64,000 bases of DNA from a bacterium. Lineage in GTDB: Bacteria > Zhuqueibacterota > Zhuqueibacteria > Zhuqueibacterales > Zhuqueibacteraceae. A model generated the notes under the pieces. That model did no database searches. It saw only the letters and a list, made by a program, of their open reading frames with translations, and was not told the origin of the DNA. The stretch lies in assembly GCA_023150945.1 (NCBI GenBank), contig JAKLJX010000007.1:62001-126000 (forward strand), written 5' to 3'. Position 1 is the stretch's first letter, and each line of letters opens with the position of its first letter. Of the stretch, positions 26,545-35,536 are shown one piece after another. Position numbers and translations under genes: made by a program.

Positions 26545-27021
26545 TCATTCGCGGCGGGGCGGCGGAATGCCGTCATCACCCGGCCCGATGACGCGCGCGG
26601 CGGTGAAGCCCTTTTCATGCACCTGCCGCAGCGTGCGCCGGGCGCGCCCTTTGGTGGCATAGGTGCCGACGCACACGCGCCATTCGCCTTCATACAGATA
26701 CACGAAATTGTTGATGCGTTTCATGCGCAATTGATAGGCGAGATGATCGGCATCGAGCCGCTGGGCAAACGCATCGACCAGCACCGAGTAGGCATATTCG
26801 CCCAGTGGACTGGCCGGGGGTTCCAGATCACCGCCGGCAGGCGGCTTACCGCCTTCGGGCGGCGGAGCAGGCGCCTCAGAATCCGGCGCGCCGGTGGAGA
26901 CGCCATCCCGCACCGAAGGAGGATTCTGCCCGCGATCGGTGCACGCGACAACGAAGAGCAGGGCCACGACAGTGCAGAAGTATCCCAACTTGAGCTTGGG
27001 AAAGAGCGGCAGCGCAATCAT
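26545..27021 (-). CDS. SPOR-domain lipoprotein
   Basis: A 158-residue protein. The N-terminal helix ends in the lipobox LLFVVACTD, predicting lipidation at Cys27. A proline/glycine-rich linker follows (about 35-75), then a SPOR-like domain (about 76-150: YSVLVDAFAQRLDADHLAYQL, WRVCVGTYATKGRARRTLRQV). SPOR domains bind denuded peptidoglycan glycan strands, often at the division septum. The gene upstream on the same strand (27120-27563) is a diverged relative, so the two form a small peptidoglycan-binding lipoprotein pair. Confidence 0.8.
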   Translation of the reverse strand: MIALPLFPKLKLGYFCTVVALLFVVACTDRGQNPPSVRDGVSTGAPDSEAPAPPPEGGKPPAGGDLEPPASPLGEYAYSVLVDAFAQRLDADHLAYQLRMKRINNFVYLYEGEWRVCVGTYATKGRARRTLRQVHEKGFTAARVIGPGDDGIPPPRRE

Positions 27022-27119
27022 AATCGTCCTATCGCATTACTCTGGAAAAGCTTTTACGCCCGCGAAGAGGTTGCAGCGCAAGCTTCAAACTTGCTTCGTT
27101 TGCAGACGGGAAGCCGGCG

Positions 27120-27563
27120 CTAGTGATGTTCGCGACACTCGATGTCCTTATCGCCGGGTTTGCGAATCTTTGCCTTGCTGTAGCCAAATTCAAACACCAA
27201 CTTGTTCAGCATTTTCTGCGCGGGTTTGGCATCCCAATAACGCCCCACGGAAACCACCCAGCAGCCGTTGCTCTGTGGGTAACAATAGTTGTGAATACGG
27301 TCCTCGCGCAGTTTCTGCGAAAATCCGCGTGCACTGACCTCGCTGGGGAAGACTTTGATCACTACGGTGTATTCATCGGGACGGGGCAGGCCTTGGGTGT
27401 AGATGGGTTGTTGGCAGCCCGAGCTGGGTGTGCCGATGGACTCCTGAACGCCGTCGCCATTTTCTTGCTCTTCTCCATTGTCATCGACGACGCAGATGCA
27501 CGAGTTTCCGAACCCCAAGAGCAGCGCCACCATCAAGATGGCGAACAGCGGCTTTGATATCAT
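27120..27563 (-). CDS. SPOR-like lipoprotein, second member
   Basis: A 147-residue protein with a signal helix (LFAILMVALLLGFGNSC) and a lipobox-like GNSC cysteine, an acidic linker (NGEEQENGDG), and a C-terminal SPOR-like fold: YTVVIKVFPSEVSARGFSQKL and CWVVSVGRYWDAKPAQKMLNKL. It shares order and spacing with the downstream 26545-27021 protein but little sequence. Two cysteines in CYPQSNGCW could form a disulphide. The function is inferred from the fold only. Confidence 0.72.
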   Translation of the reverse strand: MISKPLFAILMVALLLGFGNSCICVVDDNGEEQENGDGVQESIGTPSSGCQQPIYTQGLPRPDEYTVVIKVFPSEVSARGFSQKLREDRIHNYCYPQSNGCWVVSVGRYWDAKPAQKMLNKLVFEFGYSKAKIRKPGDKDIECREHH

Positions 27564-27737
27564 GTCCTTCCGCCTCAGCGTTTGGCCAAATCCCTTTGTT
27601 GCGGCGGAATTTAGTCAAAATTTCCGCCGGGCGCAATATCATTCTCGAAGGTGAGGGGTGTTTCTCGTGCGCCGTAACGGCACCGCCGCGATTGACATTG
27701 AGTCTGCGGCTGGCTATTATGGGACAAAAACCAAGCG

Positions 27738-28598
27738 ATGTCAGTCATGAGCCGAACGCCGTTGATCTCCGTCATCATCCCGACTCACAATCGCGCGGCG
27801 TTTTTGCGCGAGGCGGTGGCTTCGGTGTGGGCGCAAACCGAGGCGGATTTCGAGCTGTTAATCGTCGACGACGGCTCCACCGATGCAACGCCGCAAATCT
27901 GCGCGGCCTGGGGAGAGCGCGTACGTTACCTGCGGCAGCCGCGGCGCGGCGTGTCGGCCAGCCGCAATCATGGCCGGCGCGAGGCGGCCGGCCGTTTCCT
28001 CGCCTTTCTTGATTCCGATGATTTGTGGGCGCCGGAAAAACTGGCAGGCCAGCGGGCGTGGCTGGAGCAGCATCCCGGCGTGCTGTTGTGCCACACCAAT
28101 GAAATTTGGATTCGCAACGGCCGCCGCGTCAATCAAAAGAACATTCACCGCAAGGCCGGCGGCTGGATTTACCCGCTGTGCCTGCCGCGCTGCGTGATCA
28201 GCCCGTCGGCGGTGTGCATGCGGCGCGAGCTGTTCGAGGCTGTGGGGGAATTCGATGAAGAACTGCCGCTCTGCGAAGATTATGATCTGTGGCTGCGCGT
28301 CACGGCGCGCCACGAAGTCGGCTTTCTCGATGCGCCGCTGGTGATCAAGCGCGGCGGCCATGCCGATCAGCTTTCGCGCAGCGACTGGGGGCTGGATCGC
28401 TACCGCGTGCGGGCGCTGCTCAAGATGCTGCACCACGGCGGCCTCCCGGCCGATTGGCAGCACGCAACACTTGCAATGTTGCTGCAAAAATCCCACATTC
28501 TGGCGCACGGATACGCCAAGCACGGCAAAACACTGCCGGCGAGCTACTATGCTTACTTGATGGAGGCCTTTGGCGCCGAAGCCGCCGGCCAGGTTTGA
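27738..28598 (+). CDS. Family 2 glycosyltransferase
   Basis: A 286-residue GT-A glycosyltransferase. It begins with SVIIPTHNRAAFL, has LLIVDDGSTDAT (nucleotide-contacting Asp pair), RGVSASRNHGRREA, and the metal-binding FLDSDDLW. The acceptor-side segment has LCEDYDLWLRV with the ED catalytic motif. It transfers a sugar from a nucleotide donor, probably in surface polysaccharide or lipid glycosylation. Two close ATGs exist (27738 and 27747); neither has a strong ribosome site. No other glycosylation genes are adjacent. Confidence 0.88.
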   Translation: MSVMSRTPLISVIIPTHNRAAFLREAVASVWAQTEADFELLIVDDGSTDATPQICAAWGERVRYLRQPRRGVSASRNHGRREAAGRFLAFLDSDDLWAPEKLAGQRAWLEQHPGVLLCHTNEIWIRNGRRVNQKNIHRKAGGWIYPLCLPRCVISPSAVCMRRELFEAVGEFDEELPLCEDYDLWLRVTARHEVGFLDAPLVIKRGGHADQLSRSDWGLDRYRVRALLKMLHHGGLPADWQHATLAMLLQKSHILAHGYAKHGKTLPASYYAYLMEAFGAEAAGQV

Positions 28599-28622
28599 AA
28601 CCATGATGAGGCGAGGTGTGGC

Positions 28623-29543
28623 ATGATTCAGATCCGCGAAATCCTGATCCCGACCGACTTCTCGGAGCCGCCGGCGGCGGCGATTGGGCACGCTGCCATG
28701 CTGGCCGAGCGGTTCGGCGCCCGACTCACCATGTTGCACGTCATCACTGCCAAAGAGGGCAAAGCCGCGGCGGAGTTCCCGGAGCTGGATCCCGCCCGTG
28801 ACGAAGAAGAAGCGGCGGCAGAGGAGGAGGTTGCAGAGCGCTTTGGTCTGCAGCCGCTGCAACGGTTGCAGGTGCGGCGGGAGCTGCGCCACAACGCCCA
28901 TCCCGCGGAAGAGATCACGCGCTTCGCCGCGGAAATCCAATCCGACTTGATCGTCGCCGGCACGCACGGCCGCAGCGGGCTGAGCCATCTGTTCATGGGC
29001 AGCCTCGCGGAAGACTTGATGCGCTCGGCAAACTGCCCGGTGCTGGTGGCACGCACGGCCGGTCCGGCAGCCACCGAGGAAGTGATGCCCTATCTTCAAA
29101 TCCTCGCGCCCATCGACTTCTCGCCGGACAGTGAGAAGGCCCTGCGCTATGCCATTGCGCTCAGCCAGTTGTTCAATGCCCAGCTTCAGATTCTGCACGT
29201 CGTCGACATGCCGGTTTATCCCGCGCACTACGCCGTCAATCACGCGCTCGCCGAGCAGTTCAGCAGGGATTTCATCACGCTGTCACACGAAGAAATGGAA
29301 CGCTGGCTGGCCGGCTTCGAGCAGAAGCCGCGCCGCCACCAAACGCACGTGCAGGTGGGCCGGCCCTATCACGAAATCGTCAAATTCGCCGAAGCGCAGG
29401 ACATTGATTTGATCGTGATGGGCACGCGCGGTCTGAGCCGGCTGCAGGAGTTCTTCCTGGGCGGCAATACTGCCCGGGTGATCCGCCATGCGCCGTGCCC
29501 GGTGCTGGTGGTGAAGTTGAATGAGAGGGATTTCGTGCAATGA
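28623..29543 (+). CDS. Tandem universal stress protein (UspA x2)
   Basis: A 306-residue protein with two Usp domains. Domain 1 (about 1-145) opens ILIPTDFSEPP and ends GTHGRSGLSHLFMGSLAEDL; domain 2 (about 155-303) opens ILAPIDFSPDSEKAL and ends GTRGLSRLQEFFLGGNTARV. Both keep the G-x2-G-x9-G-S/N ATP-binding pattern, so both may bind nucleotide. AGGTG lies five bases before the ATG. It is followed by a cold-shock gene, and the pair may respond to stress together, which is an inference from position. Confidence 0.9.
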   Translation: MIQIREILIPTDFSEPPAAAIGHAAMLAERFGARLTMLHVITAKEGKAAAEFPELDPARDEEEAAAEEEVAERFGLQPLQRLQVRRELRHNAHPAEEITRFAAEIQSDLIVAGTHGRSGLSHLFMGSLAEDLMRSANCPVLVARTAGPAATEEVMPYLQILAPIDFSPDSEKALRYAIALSQLFNAQLQILHVVDMPVYPAHYAVNHALAEQFSRDFITLSHEEMERWLAGFEQKPRRHQTHVQVGRPYHEIVKFAEAQDIDLIVMGTRGLSRLQEFFLGGNTARVIRHAPCPVLVVKLNERDFVQ

Positions 29544-29627
29544 CAGAGCACGGACTACGGCAATTGCAATTGGCGGCCGCGCTGCAGTCCGGCCGGCAGA
29601 TTCATCGGCACTTTTTTGGAGGCATTC

Positions 29628-29837
29628 ATGCAATACGGCACGGTCAAGAGATGGGACCCGACCAAGGGGTTCGGCTTCATCACCACCGATGAGGACGAGG
29701 ATCTTTTCGTGCACGCTCATGATTTGGACGCCAGCGTGCCGGGCCGCCAGCTCAAACCCGGCCAGCGCGTGGGCTTCGACGTCCGGCGGGAGATGAAAGG
29801 CGATCGTGCCGTGCGCGTGCGAGTGATGAAGGGGTAG
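29628..29837 (+). CDS. Cold-shock domain protein
   Basis: A 69-residue single cold-shock (S1-like OB fold) domain binding single-stranded nucleic acid. RNP1-like KGFGFITTD and RNP2-like DLFVHAHDL are recognisable, with VFVHFS altered to LFVHAH. The ATG at 29628 has GGAGG five bases upstream; the TTG at 29616 that extends the frame overlaps this site and is rejected. An RNA chaperone or anti-terminator role is typical of the family. Confidence 0.88.
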   Translation: MQYGTVKRWDPTKGFGFITTDEDEDLFVHAHDLDASVPGRQLKPGQRVGFDVRREMKGDRAVRVRVMKG

Positions 29838-29868
29838 AGGTCGAAGGACGCTGACAGGAGGAATGAAG

Positions 29869-31011
29869 ATGAGATTGTCGGTAAATACCTCCGTGCTTGC
29901 CTGGGCGCTGGCGCGTTCCGGCCGCGCTCGAGAGTTACACACCAGCTTTCCGCGCCTTTCCGATTGGTTAAGTGGTGAAGCCAGCCCGACTCTTCGCCAA
30001 CTCGAGGACTTTGCAAGGGCATCTCGAATGCCATTTGGATATTTGCTGCTCGAAGCACCACCCGCCGACCCGCTTCCCATTGCTCTTTTCCGCACAAAAG
30101 AAGAAAAAGACACGCCTCCCGGCGTGGCCAGTCCGGAACTTATTGATACAGTGCATTGGATGTTGCGGCGTCAAGCCTGGTTTCGTGAGCAGCTTATCGA
30201 AGAGGGGTGGGAACCGCTGCGGTTTGTTCGCTCGGCATCGCTCACCGCTCCTCCTGAAGAGGTTGCACACCAAATGAAAGAGATTTTGGGATTGGGCCCG
30301 ACGTGGGTTGACGATCATCGCAACTGGACGGGCGCACTGAAAGCTTTGATTGATAAGATTGATCAGGCCGGAATTCTAGTGGCTGTCAGTGGCATTGTGG
30401 GCAACAACACGCACCGCATTTTGAAAGTCGACGAGTTTCGCGGTTTCGTTCTGGCAGATGAATATGCTCCGCTCGTCTTTGTCAATGGTGCGGATGCCAA
30501 GGCTGCGCAAATGTTCACACTGGCACATGAACTTGCCCATGTCTGGTTCGGCCAAAGTGCTGCGTTCGACCTACGCAATCTGGAACCGGCACAGAATAGG
30601 ATCGAACAGGCCTGCAACCGCGTCGCGGCAGAATTCCTCGTTCCTGCCTCGCTATTGCGCCGTTTCTGGCCCTCGGTCCGCAAGATGAGCAGCCGTTTCC
30701 AGGCTATTGCTCAACAATTCAGGGTTAGCGAGATCGTGGCCGCTCGTCGCGCTCTCGAGCTCAGTCTCATCACAAAAGAAGAGTTCTTGAAATTCTATCT
30801 TGCCCAAACCGAACGCGAACGCCGGTCACAACAGGGTAGCGGTGACTTCTATGCAACTCAGAATCTTCGTATCGGAAGGCGTTTTGGAGAGGCAGTCATA
30901 CGTGCTGCCCGGGAAGGTCGTTTGCTTTATCGCGAGGCCTACCGGCTTGTCGGTCTTCACGGCCAAACTTTTGACCGCTATGCACAGGCGATTTTGGGGA
31001 TGGTGGCATGA
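29869..31011 (+). CDS. ImmA/IrrE-type metallopeptidase with N-terminal HTH, putative antitoxin
   Basis: A 380-residue protein. Residues 1-60 are a helix-turn-helix-like segment (LSVNTSVLAWALARSGRA, FPRLSDWLSGEASPTLRQLEDFA). The middle has a DUF955 peptidase core with HELAH (220-224) and a downstream Glu-containing helix (NRVAAEFLVPASLL). Family members cleave or act with repressors, and this HTH-ImmA form often accompanies a PIN-like partner. AGGAGG sits seven bases before ATG 29869, whereas ATG 29863 is too close to it. The DUF4411 gene starts within its stop codon. Codon use looks less GC-biased than its neighbours. Confidence 0.85.
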   Translation: MRLSVNTSVLAWALARSGRARELHTSFPRLSDWLSGEASPTLRQLEDFARASRMPFGYLLLEAPPADPLPIALFRTKEEKDTPPGVASPELIDTVHWMLRRQAWFREQLIEEGWEPLRFVRSASLTAPPEEVAHQMKEILGLGPTWVDDHRNWTGALKALIDKIDQAGILVAVSGIVGNNTHRILKVDEFRGFVLADEYAPLVFVNGADAKAAQMFTLAHELAHVWFGQSAAFDLRNLEPAQNRIEQACNRVAAEFLVPASLLRRFWPSVRKMSSRFQAIAQQFRVSEIVAARRALELSLITKEEFLKFYLAQTERERRSQQGSGDFYATQNLRIGRRFGEAVIRAAREGRLLYREAYRLVGLHGQTFDRYAQAILGMVA

Positions 31012-31514
31012 ATGCAATGCCCACCTATGTTTTGGATGCCAATGTATTCATCCAGGCAGCGCGTCGGTATTACGCCTTCGATATTGCGCCGCGATTCTGG
31101 GAGGCGCTGGTGGAGTATGCTGAGCGAGGGCGCTTGATAAGCATTGATCGTGTCAAAGTCGAGTTAGATCGCGGCAAAGATGAACTAACACAATGGGCCA
31201 ATGGTCGATTTCAACAGTGGTTTCGCCCCACCAATCGTGACGATGTGCTAATTGTCTACCGTCAAATCATGCAATGGTCGCAAAGCCAGCATCAATTTAC
31301 CGCAGAGGCGAGAGCGGATTTTGCCGACGGTGATAATGCCGATGCCTGGCTTGTGGCTTTTGCCCACGCCGATGGCAAAATCATTGTCACCCATGAAGAG
31401 TATGATCAATATGTGCGCCGGAAGATCCCCATCCCCAATGCCTGCCAGCCATTCAAAGTCAGGTGCGTAGATACCTTTCAAATGCTTCGTGAGCTTTGTA
31501 TCCGGCTGGGCTGA
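31008..31514 (+). CDS. DUF4411 PIN-like protein, putative toxin
   Basis: A 168-residue DUF4411 protein. The start TYVLDANVFIQAARRYY gives the first PIN acidic residue, ISIDRVKVELDRG the second, and DGDNADAWLVAFA plus THEEYD the distal acidic cluster. PIN-like proteins are nucleases, usually RNases. It overlaps the preceding ImmA/IrrE gene by four bases (ATGA), and comparative studies have predicted such pairs as toxin-antitoxin systems. A second ATG at 31017 is possible. Not shown experimentally here. Confidence 0.82.
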   Translation: MNAMPTYVLDANVFIQAARRYYAFDIAPRFWEALVEYAERGRLISIDRVKVELDRGKDELTQWANGRFQQWFRPTNRDDVLIVYRQIMQWSQSQHQFTAEARADFADGDNADAWLVAFAHADGKIIVTHEEYDQYVRRKIPIPNACQPFKVRCVDTFQMLRELCIRLG

Positions 31515-31606
31515 TGCACTCCATCTCTACCCACAGAGCCATTGAGGAAAGACCAACGGGAGGCTTCAGTCATGCGCACTGCCCGGAGTTGGAGCAGCAG
31601 TTGGCC

Positions 31607-32689
31607 TTACACATTGAACCGAATGTTCAAAATGTCGCCATCCTTCACCACGTAATCCTTGCCCTCCAGCCGAAGCAGGCCTTTTTCCCGGCAGGCATGT
31701 TGGCTGCCCTGGGCGATCAAATCCTCATAGTGCACCGTTTCCGCGCGGATGAAGCCCTTCTCCAAGTCGGAATGAATCACACCGGCGGCCTGCTGTGCCC
31801 GCGTGCCGCGCCGGATCGTCCACGACCGGCACTCGTCCTCCCCCACCGTGAAAAATGAGATCAGGCCAAGCAGCTCGTAAGAAGTGCGGATGAGCTTGTG
31901 CAGCGCCGGCTCGGTGATGCCGAGATCGGCCATGAAAGTGGCCGCATCTTCGTCGCTCAGTTCTGAAATCTCTCGCTCGATTTCCGCGCTCAGCGAGGTC
32001 AGAGCACAATGCGGGGTCACGTGCGCCGCCAGGTTTTTTTCGATTTCGGCGGCTTGCGCAATTCTGTCCTCCGCGATGTTGATGACGTAAAGCAGCGGCT
32101 TGAGCGTGAGAAACTGATAACCGCGAATCATCTTCTCATCCTCCGCTGCCAGCTCCAGCTCGCGCAGCGGCTTTTCCTGCTCGAGTTGCTGGCGGAAGCG
32201 CTGCATCAACGCCAGCTCCCGGACCTGCAGCTCGTCCTTGATCTTGGCCAGGCCCTTTTCCAGGCGCTCGATGCGGGTTTCGACCACGGCGAGATCGCTG
32301 AGCAGGAATTCGCTGTTGATGAAATAGATATCCTGGCTGGGATCGATGCGGTTGAGCGGATGAGGCATGTTTTCATTCTCGAAGGCCCGCACCACCAGCA
32401 TGATGGCGTCCACGTTTTTCAGATTCGCGAGAAACTGCGGAGACAGGGCCAGGGGCTTGTCGCCGCTGCTGTCCAGGCCCTGAACTTTGACATACTCGAT
32501 GACGGCGTTGACTTTTTTCTTGGGATTGAACATCGCGGTCAGCCGGTCGAGACGGGCATCAGGCACTTTCACCATGCCGCGCTCCATCTCGGGCTTGTGA
32601 AAGGCGCCCTCGGTGCTCTTGTGCTTCAGCAGAGTGGAGAAGATCGTCGTCTTGCCGGCAAAAGGCAGGCCTACAATTCCAATTTGCAT
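31607..32689 (-). CDS. ychF: YchF/Obg-like redox-regulated ATPase
   Basis: A 360-residue P-loop protein. The P-loop reads GLPFAGKTT, the variant of the usual GLPNVGKST seen in a YchF subgroup. The nucleotide-specificity NxxE (NIAE) favours ATP over GTP. A coiled coil (about 120-200: ETRIERLEKGLAKIKDEL) and a C-terminal TGS domain (LISFFTVGEDECRSWTIRRG to the end) complete the family layout. YchF associates with ribosomes and affects stress responses. ATG 32689 has AGGA seven bases upstream; the longer open frame above it is not used. Confidence 0.92.
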   Translation of the reverse strand: MQIGIVGLPFAGKTTIFSTLLKHKSTEGAFHKPEMERGMVKVPDARLDRLTAMFNPKKKVNAVIEYVKVQGLDSSGDKPLALSPQFLANLKNVDAIMLVVRAFENENMPHPLNRIDPSQDIYFINSEFLLSDLAVVETRIERLEKGLAKIKDELQVRELALMQRFRQQLEQEKPLRELELAAEDEKMIRGYQFLTLKPLLYVINIAEDRIAQAAEIEKNLAAHVTPHCALTSLSAEIEREISELSDEDAATFMADLGITEPALHKLIRTSYELLGLISFFTVGEDECRSWTIRRGTRAQQAAGVIHSDLEKGFIRAETVHYEDLIAQGSQHACREKGLLRLEGKDYVVKDGDILNIRFNV

Positions 32690-32766
32690 ATGGCAATCCT
32701 GGTTGAGTTGCGGTTCATTCGTGCACCGGCAAGATAGCAAAGGGCACCCGCCAAAGTCAAGGCGCG

Positions 32767-33948
32767 TCAGAGATAGGCAGTGGTGAATCGGACGGGCCGT
32801 TCTGTGGCTTCCCGCACGCGAAACGGAATGCGGCCGAGCAGGCGGCCGCTTTGCGTGCGCACTTCGACGCGCCAGAGGCCGGGCTCGGCGTTGCGTTTGC
32901 GCGTATACCAGCGCCAGCCGCCGTCCCGGCCGCCGCGCGCTTCGTAGGAAATCTCGTCGCGCGTCACCCAGTCGCCGGCCGCGTTCTTCTTCTGCCAATG
33001 ATGCACGATGCGCTGCTTCAAATCCGTGGGCGCGAACACCGCGGCGAAACAGTAAATCGTGTCGCCCGGCGCATAGGCAAAGTCGCGGTCATCCTTCTTG
33101 AACACCTGCCACCAGGCCGGCGCCGTGTACTTGACTTCATAGCGGTCCTCGACGCGCCGCACACTGCGGTAGATACCGCCATCCTTGAGTGCCAGCGGCA
33201 CGGGCGGCATCCAGTTGAGAAAATAGAACAGAATCTGCGCGGCGAAGATCGCGGCGGGCGGCCACAGCAGCCGGCGCAGATCGTTTTTCATCTCGGCCAG
33301 CGATTTGCCGTAAATGGCGAGCCAAACGCCGGCGATCAGCGCCAGGCTCAACATCCCGCTCGCGAGAAACATCAGCGCGTTCATCACCCGCGTCACCACC
33401 GGCAGAAAGAAGGTGAGAAAGGCGAAGCAGCAGAAGAAGTAGATTGCGACCAACAGACGAATGTGGCGCAGGCGATGCGAGAAGAATTCGTTGATCAGCA
33501 TGAGCGCCACCAGCAGGCCGATGAAGAGATAGGAGGTGAACACGCCCGCGCTCTTGAAGTAGAACACAACGTAGCTCGACAGCAGGCTGCCGAAGAGGAA
33601 ATGCAGGCCGAAGATGATCCAATCCCGGCGCTGCTCCAGCCAGGCCGGGAAGCGGTACCCGCGCTCAAGCCGGCCCAGGATGATGAGCAGCACGCCGGCG
33701 CACAGGGTGTAGATCAGCAGGATGACATTATCCAGCCAGGCATCGATGCGCGTCAGCGTCAGGGAATCGTAGACGAAACCCGTGGCAAAAGCGGCGAGGG
33801 GAAGATATTTTTCGTAGCGGCGGTACGTGCTCTCGCCCTTTTGCTTGAGTTTCTGCGCCTGTTCCAGTTGTTGTTGATAAAACGTCTGCCATTTCGTGCG
33901 GTACGCCTCCAGGCGCTGCCGGCACCAGGTAATCTGACCTGCGAACAT
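32767..33948 (-). CDS. Multi-span membrane protein with C-terminal DUF2914
   Basis: A 393-residue protein. A charged, coiled N-terminus (QQQLEQAQKLKQKGEST) is followed by about eight hydrophobic helices (for example VILLIYTLCAGVLLIILG, LFIGLLVALMLINEFF) and then a soluble C-terminal DUF2914 domain of about 110 residues (YAPGDTIYCFAAVFAP, HHWQKKNAAGDW, WRVEVRTQSGRLLGRIPF). DUF2914 has no known function. ATG 33948 with GGGAG just upstream is used although the frame stays open further. It lies directly upstream of ychF on the same strand. Confidence 0.78.
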   Translation of the reverse strand: MFAGQITWCRQRLEAYRTKWQTFYQQQLEQAQKLKQKGESTYRRYEKYLPLAAFATGFVYDSLTLTRIDAWLDNVILLIYTLCAGVLLIILGRLERGYRFPAWLEQRRDWIIFGLHFLFGSLLSSYVVFYFKSAGVFTSYLFIGLLVALMLINEFFSHRLRHIRLLVAIYFFCCFAFLTFFLPVVTRVMNALMFLASGMLSLALIAGVWLAIYGKSLAEMKNDLRRLLWPPAAIFAAQILFYFLNWMPPVPLALKDGGIYRSVRRVEDRYEVKYTAPAWWQVFKKDDRDFAYAPGDTIYCFAAVFAPTDLKQRIVHHWQKKNAAGDWVTRDEISYEARGGRDGGWRWYTRKRNAEPGLWRVEVRTQSGRLLGRIPFRVREATERPVRFTTAYL

Positions 33949-34108
33949 GTTCTCCCTCGGATTGGTGAGGCTTGATCGTGCGCCAGCGCCTGCCGCTGCC
34001 GGAAAAAGCGCTTGCGTCTCAGACAGGCTGGCCGTACATTGCCGCCGCCAATGTATCGAATTCACGCTTGCGGTTCAAGGGTGACCAATCAATTCGCAGG
34101 GACACGGC

Positions 34109-34600
34109 ATGCCATCCTTTGATATTGTCAGTGAGGTGGATTTGCAGGAAGTCGATAACGCCCTGAACAACGCCAGGAAAGAGTTGGCGACCCGCTATGA
34201 CTTCCGTAACTCCAACACGCGGCTCGAGCTCAACAAGAAGGAATTGACGATCGCGCTGCACACCGAAGACGAGATGAAGGCGCGGGCGGTGCGTGAGATT
34301 CTCTCCATTCACCTGGCGAAGCGCAAAATCGATCCGCGTGCTCTCGCGTTCGGCGACCCCGAGCCCGGCCAGGGCAAAACCATCAAGGTCGAAGTCAAGA
34401 TCAAGAAGGGGCTGGACAAGGACACCGCGCGCGAAATCGTCAAGATCATCAAGGACAGCAAGCTCAAGGTGCAGGCGGCGATACAGGACGAGCAGGTGCG
34501 GGTGACCGGAAAGAAGATCGACGACTTGCAGGCGATCATCAAGCTGGTGCGCGAGAGCAACGTGGAAATCCCGGTGCAATTCGTCAACATGAAAAGCTGA
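34109..34600 (+). CDS. yajQ: YajQ family nucleotide-binding protein
   Basis: A 163-residue YajQ protein of full length: [22 protein letters not shown], a central [15 protein letters not shown], and [29 protein letters not shown]. Two ferredoxin-like halves are expected. Some YajQ proteins bind cyclic di-GMP and modulate transcription factors; the general family role is RNA or nucleotide binding. AGGGA lies six bases before the ATG. The acyltransferase follows about 70 bases on. Confidence 0.93.
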   Translation: MPSFDIVSEVDLQEVDNALNNARKELATRYDFRNSNTRLELNKKELTIALHTEDEMKARAVREILSIHLAKRKIDPRALAFGDPEPGQGKTIKVEVKIKKGLDKDTAREIVKIIKDSKLKVQAAIQDEQVRVTGKKIDDLQAIIKLVRESNVEIPVQFVNMKS

Positions 34601-34669
34601 AAGAGACGGGAACGTCCCCTCCTCTTCAATCACGGGAGAACTGCCATCGACACCCCTTCCACGGGCCGC

Positions 34670-35410
34670 GTGCGCACGGCCTATCTCACCCTGATGACGT
34701 TGCTCGCGCTGATCGGCGGGATGATCGGCGTGATGGTGATCAGCGTGGTCACGCTCGGGCAGGCACAGAACTTCATCACCACCACCTTCGGCAGTTGGAT
34801 CGGGCGCTTCGTGCTCGCCTGCGCCGGCGTCAAGATCAAATTCCAGCATCTCGAAAATCCGGTGCGCCGCCCCGCCATCTTCATCGGCAACCACAGCTCA
34901 ACGCTCGACATCTTCTTGATTCTCGCGCTGCGGCTGCCGCGCGTGCGCTTCGTGGCCAAGCACGAGTTTCTCTACAATCCCATGTTCGCCGTCATGGGCC
35001 TGCTCAGCGGCCAGATCTTCGTCAAGCGCCAGGATTCGGCACAGGCGGTGGCCACGCTCAATCGCGCCTATGCGCGCATCCGGCGGCAGCGCTACAGCCT
35101 GTTCGTCATGCCGGAAGGCACGCGCATCGAACACGGCGCCATCGGCGTCTTCAAAAAGGGCGCTTTTCGCATGGCGATGGATCTGCAGTATCCCATTGTT
35201 CCAATCTACTTCGGCGGCGCGCGCCGGCTGTGCCCGGGCAAATCGCTGCAGGTGCGGCCGGGCACGGTGTTGCTGCGTTTTCATCCCGCGGAAGAGACCA
35301 GCACCTGGACGGCCGACAATCTCGACGCCCAGGTCGCGCGCATCCGCGAAAACTACGTGCGTTGGGATCAGGAGTTCATGGCGAATTACGAGACGATGAT
35401 CGCTGCTTGA
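34670..35410 (+). CDS. plsC: 1-acyl-sn-glycerol-3-phosphate acyltransferase
   Basis: A PlsC-type acyltransferase of about 246 residues that acylates lysophosphatidic acid in the inner membrane. An N-terminal helix (LMTLLALIGGMIGVMVISVV) precedes the catalytic NHSSTLD (H-x4-D), the FVKR segment and PEGTR. No in-frame ATG exists; GTG 34670 is used. However GGGAG at 34634-34638 is seven bases before an in-frame ATC at 34646, raising the possibility of a rare AUC start that would add eight residues. Confidence 0.9.
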   Translation: MRTAYLTLMTLLALIGGMIGVMVISVVTLGQAQNFITTTFGSWIGRFVLACAGVKIKFQHLENPVRRPAIFIGNHSSTLDIFLILALRLPRVRFVAKHEFLYNPMFAVMGLLSGQIFVKRQDSAQAVATLNRAYARIRRQRYSLFVMPEGTRIEHGAIGVFKKGAFRMAMDLQYPIVPIYFGGARRLCPGKSLQVRPGTVLLRFHPAEETSTWTADNLDAQVARIRENYVRWDQEFMANYETMIAA

Positions 35411-35536
35411 GGTGCGTCCGCGCTGCGGATCACCCGCCGGGCTTGCCCGGTACACCCGCTGTTGCCGCAAACAGAAGAAGAGGTTCCGCCAAGACGGCTC
35501 GCCTGCCATTCCGGACTGGACCAAGGAAGAAGAAAA

